NCBI RefSeq assembly: GCF_000003855.2
Contig: NW_003101668.1
Span: forward strand, 372,001-436,000
Direction of reading: 5' to 3'
Length of the DNA: 64,000 nucleotides
Source of the DNA: Blastomyces gilchristii SLH14081
Lineage: Eukaryota; Ascomycota; Eurotiomycetes; Onygenales; Ajellomycetaceae
Part shown: piece after piece, positions 61,671 to 64,000 of the stretch
How the letters are laid out: each line of letters starts with the position of its first letter
Position numbering within the stretch: position 1 is the first letter of the stretch
Notes under the pieces: model-generated
Seen by the model: only the letters and a program-made list of their open reading frames with translations
Databases searched by the model: none
What the model was told of the DNA's origin: nothing
Made by a program: the position numbers and the translations under genes

Positions 61671-62834
61671 GGATCTGAAGTACAGCTATTTCTAGTTTAC
61701 CCTATCCCGCTTAAAACCACCACACTTCTATTTCCCATCCAGTTGTTTCAACCCTTGTTTGGTCCTTATCGTTAATCGCTAACACCTGCACCGATGGGAC
61801 GAAGAATTCAAAAAACTATGGCCAACATATCTCCTTGAACGAATGTCGATTTATCTAGACTCCCGAGCGTAATGCTGTTCTCTCTCTACGATTGTTTGGT
61901 TGTAGATGTGACGAAGCGCACATATATCGAGTATTTATATATGTATATATATACAATGTGTGTCTCGGTTTAACTATTTTTTATTTTTTATTTTTTATTT
62001 TTTGTTTTTATTTTTATTTTTATTTTTTCCTATTTCTATGCCTATTTTTCGTTTCAATTAATTTTTTATGTTGATGAATAATTTTTCTTGTTCTTCATCC
62101 ACCCAGTCCATGCTTTTTCTGTGTTTTACCTTGGACTTGTTATTAGAGGAGGTGTGCCTTGCACGGAAAGCGCATTTTCAAAACGGTGGGGATATGGAAC
62201 AGTATATAGGCTTTCATTGTTCTTCAGTATGGCGTTACGTTCCTGTTTGGATTTGCATTTTTCTTTATGAGTTTTGGTTAATATTTCCCCTTTGATTTAC
62301 CTCACTCTCCCTCCCACGACATCGGTTGGGAGAGATTGGTCAGTTGGTTGGAGTAACGCGATAGAGTTGCGTGACTTTGTTTCATGTGTATTTAAAAAAG
62401 AGAACAAAGAAAGATCTCAATAAATTATTTCCACTCTATATTCTCCATCTTGACTCTCTATACAGGGCAGTGCCATAGTACCTATTACCTCTTGAGATAA
62501 TCACAACCTTTTATATATCGCCGCCAATCGATGGACCCCTAATTGGAGATCACGTGATGATGATTTTTAGGGCAAAGTGACTTCATCCTAAATTTATATA
62601 GGGGTCAGGAAGCAAAAAAGGTAGAAGACTGGGCCAATCTAGGATTTAGCGAATCCTCCCCCTTTGCTAGAAATATGGAGTACCCGGCGGATGTCTTGAC
62701 AAGTTCATCCTATCAATTATAAATATTTTCCACCGATAACACTCACCCAAACCGAACAAGCAAGAAAAGCGCCTGGAAACGTCCGCACCAAAGAAGTCTA
62801 GCCTTGAGAATATATAAAACAAATCCTCACAAAA
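61671..62834. other. Intergenic region, cyclin / TAD3
   Basis: 1.2 kb between genes on the same strand. It has ATTTTTT-rich repeats (61976-62060) and (AT) stretches near 61935. No gene called. Confidence 0.6.
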
Positions 62835-63762
62835 ATGGAGATACTCAATCCGTTTAAAGATATCCAGCCGCTACGGGGCCAGGTCTCGTTATTAAAGACA
62901 GTGCAAGAGACTCGTTCGGGGAAGGATACTGGTGAGAAATTTTATTCCTTAATTTTCCCCGGCTAAGAGACATAGGAGGAATCCGCAAGAAAAAACATGT
63001 CGGATAAGGGACAAGGAAATAGAAAGTCAAAAGAACAAATTGCTGAGAGAAAATTTGCACAATTATATAAAACAAACAGTCGAAGCCTATGTTGCGGAAA
63101 TAAATATCAAGTCGGCGAGCAAAGTGTTGAAGTTTGTATTTACTCTCCGCCATCCCCGACCTTCTATAGATCCGGGTTGTGGTTAAGGGAGGGGTCAGGA
63201 AAACAAAGATACCACCCATCCACACGAGTCTTCAGGCTAACAGCTAAAACTTAGGTTATTGGAGTCCAAGTCCCCCAAGGACCCATCATTATCTCTCACG
63301 CATTTGCGCCGCTTCGTGAAGCCGGAATTTCTACCGGAGCACCTGAAAAGGGATTCCGCAGCAGCAGTAGAGGGGGAGGTAGTTGCGGCATCCAAGAGCT
63401 CGCAAACTATCTACATCCTCATCCCACCTCCATTACCTGAGCTTTCCCTCTTGGAAACACTCCTGGCACCATATGCGCCCATCTCAGCGTCCTCAGACGC
63501 TTCATCTGCTCCGGATGCTGCAGCGTCAGTACCAGCGCCGATATCACCTATCGAAGTCCAATCAATTCGTATACCCCTCTCCCCACCAACCACAGAGGAA
63601 GAATCGGTTACATGGTCGCGTACCCTATGGCCGACCATTTTCAATCCTGCTGCCCATCCAATCACCCACTCGCCCCGTGGCCCGCTGCTACTAGACGCGC
63701 AGGAGTCTGTGTCTCGCAGAGCGGGCAACTATCTAGCGCTAGCTAGAAAGTTGCTCTGGAGC
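62835..63762 (+). CDS. TAD3: tRNA adenosine deaminase subunit TAD3 (5' part, cut by gap)
   Basis: Non-catalytic partner of Tad2 in the enzyme that converts A34 to inosine in tRNA anticodons. Three exons are visible: 62835-62931, 63080-63131 and 63255 up to the gap. They join in phase to an N-terminal region beginning MEILNPFKDIQPLRGQVSLL and continuing VEAYVAEINIKSASKVLKLL and SLSLTHLRRFVKPEFLPEHL. SIRIPLSPPTTEEES, then LWPTIFNPAAHP is the pattern preceding the deaminase domain in Tad3/ADAT3. The zinc-binding deaminase core would lie in or beyond the 100-N gap, so this copy is incomplete only because of the assembly. Sequence after the gap (63863-64000) probably belongs to the same gene, but I could not fix its frame. 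Confidence 0.8.
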
Positions 63763-63862
63763 NNNNNNNNNNNNNNNNNNNNNNNNNNNNNNNNNNNNNN
63801 NNNNNNNNNNNNNNNNNNNNNNNNNNNNNNNNNNNNNNNNNNNNNNNNNNNNNNNNNNNNNN
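63763..63862. other. Assembly gap of 100 N
   Basis: Exactly 100 ambiguous bases, the usual placeholder for a gap of unknown size. It interrupts the TAD3 gene. Confidence 0.99.
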
Positions 63863-64000
63863 CTGGCGGATGCGGCTGATCCGTCGGATAAAGTTTGCTG
63901 GGTATTGTAGCCGTGGCCGGGGACGCCGCGGGTCTGCAGCAGGCGAAATGCAGGGGAAGGTTGGTGCGGGAGCTGCTCCTTCGACATCATATGATCCAGA

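Overview
This window looks like nuclear DNA of a filamentous ascomycete, most likely a eurotiomycete and possibly an onygenalean mould. The basis is many short GT-AG introns (about 50-240 nt), the Pezizomycotina gene set (UvsD/Lcd1-like checkpoint protein, Gid5/Vid28, Ctk2, Nam9, Oma1), AT-rich and low-complexity intergenic DNA, and a recurrent TACTCCGTA word. This placement is inference; no search was run. A 100-N gap lies at 63763-63862.

Layout. 1-11.1 kb carries three minus-strand genes: chaperonin subunit CCT8, mitochondrial protease OMA1 (nine exons rebuilt here), and a large RING-PH-VWA protein resembling the Far1/Ste5 pheromone-scaffold architecture, with reading-frame irregularities in its VWA domain. 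11.1-21.7 kb is a 10.5-kb gene-poor block rich in homopolymers, microsatellites and TACTCCGTA words. It is followed by a secreted berberine-bridge-type FAD oxidase (+), another 3.5 kb of sparse DNA, and the pyruvate dehydrogenase E1-alpha gene (+). 30.5-38.6 kb has a Gln/His-rich putative DNA-binding protein (-), a hairpin-rich element with tRNA-like boxes, mitoribosomal protein uS4m/NAM9 (-), and a secreted glycerophosphodiester phosphodiesterase (+). 39.1-51.5 kb has a conserved-looking unknown protein (-), the ATRIP/Lcd1 homologue (-), CDP-diacylglycerol synthase (+), CTD-kinase cyclin CTK2 (-) and a multi-C2H2 zinc-finger protein (-). 53.6-64 kb has an omega-like glutathione transferase with a 5-nt microexon (+), GID E3 ligase subunit GID5/VID28 (-), a Pho80-type cyclin (+), and the start of tRNA adenosine deaminase subunit TAD3 (+), cut by the gap.

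Most genes are unrelated housekeeping functions, and no secondary-metabolite or other functional cluster is evident. The mitochondrial genes (OMA1, PDA1, NAM9) and regulatory genes (CTK2, Pho80-like, GID5, UvsD) are scattered rather than co-ordinated. The items most worth a second look are the Far1/Ste5-like scaffold and its frame problems, the 5-nt exon, the TACTCCGTA family, the tRNA-like hairpin element, and the in-frame choice between an upstream ORF and a 41-nt intron at the Pho80-like cyclin. Splice sites were assigned by eye from protein continuity and GT-AG boundaries.
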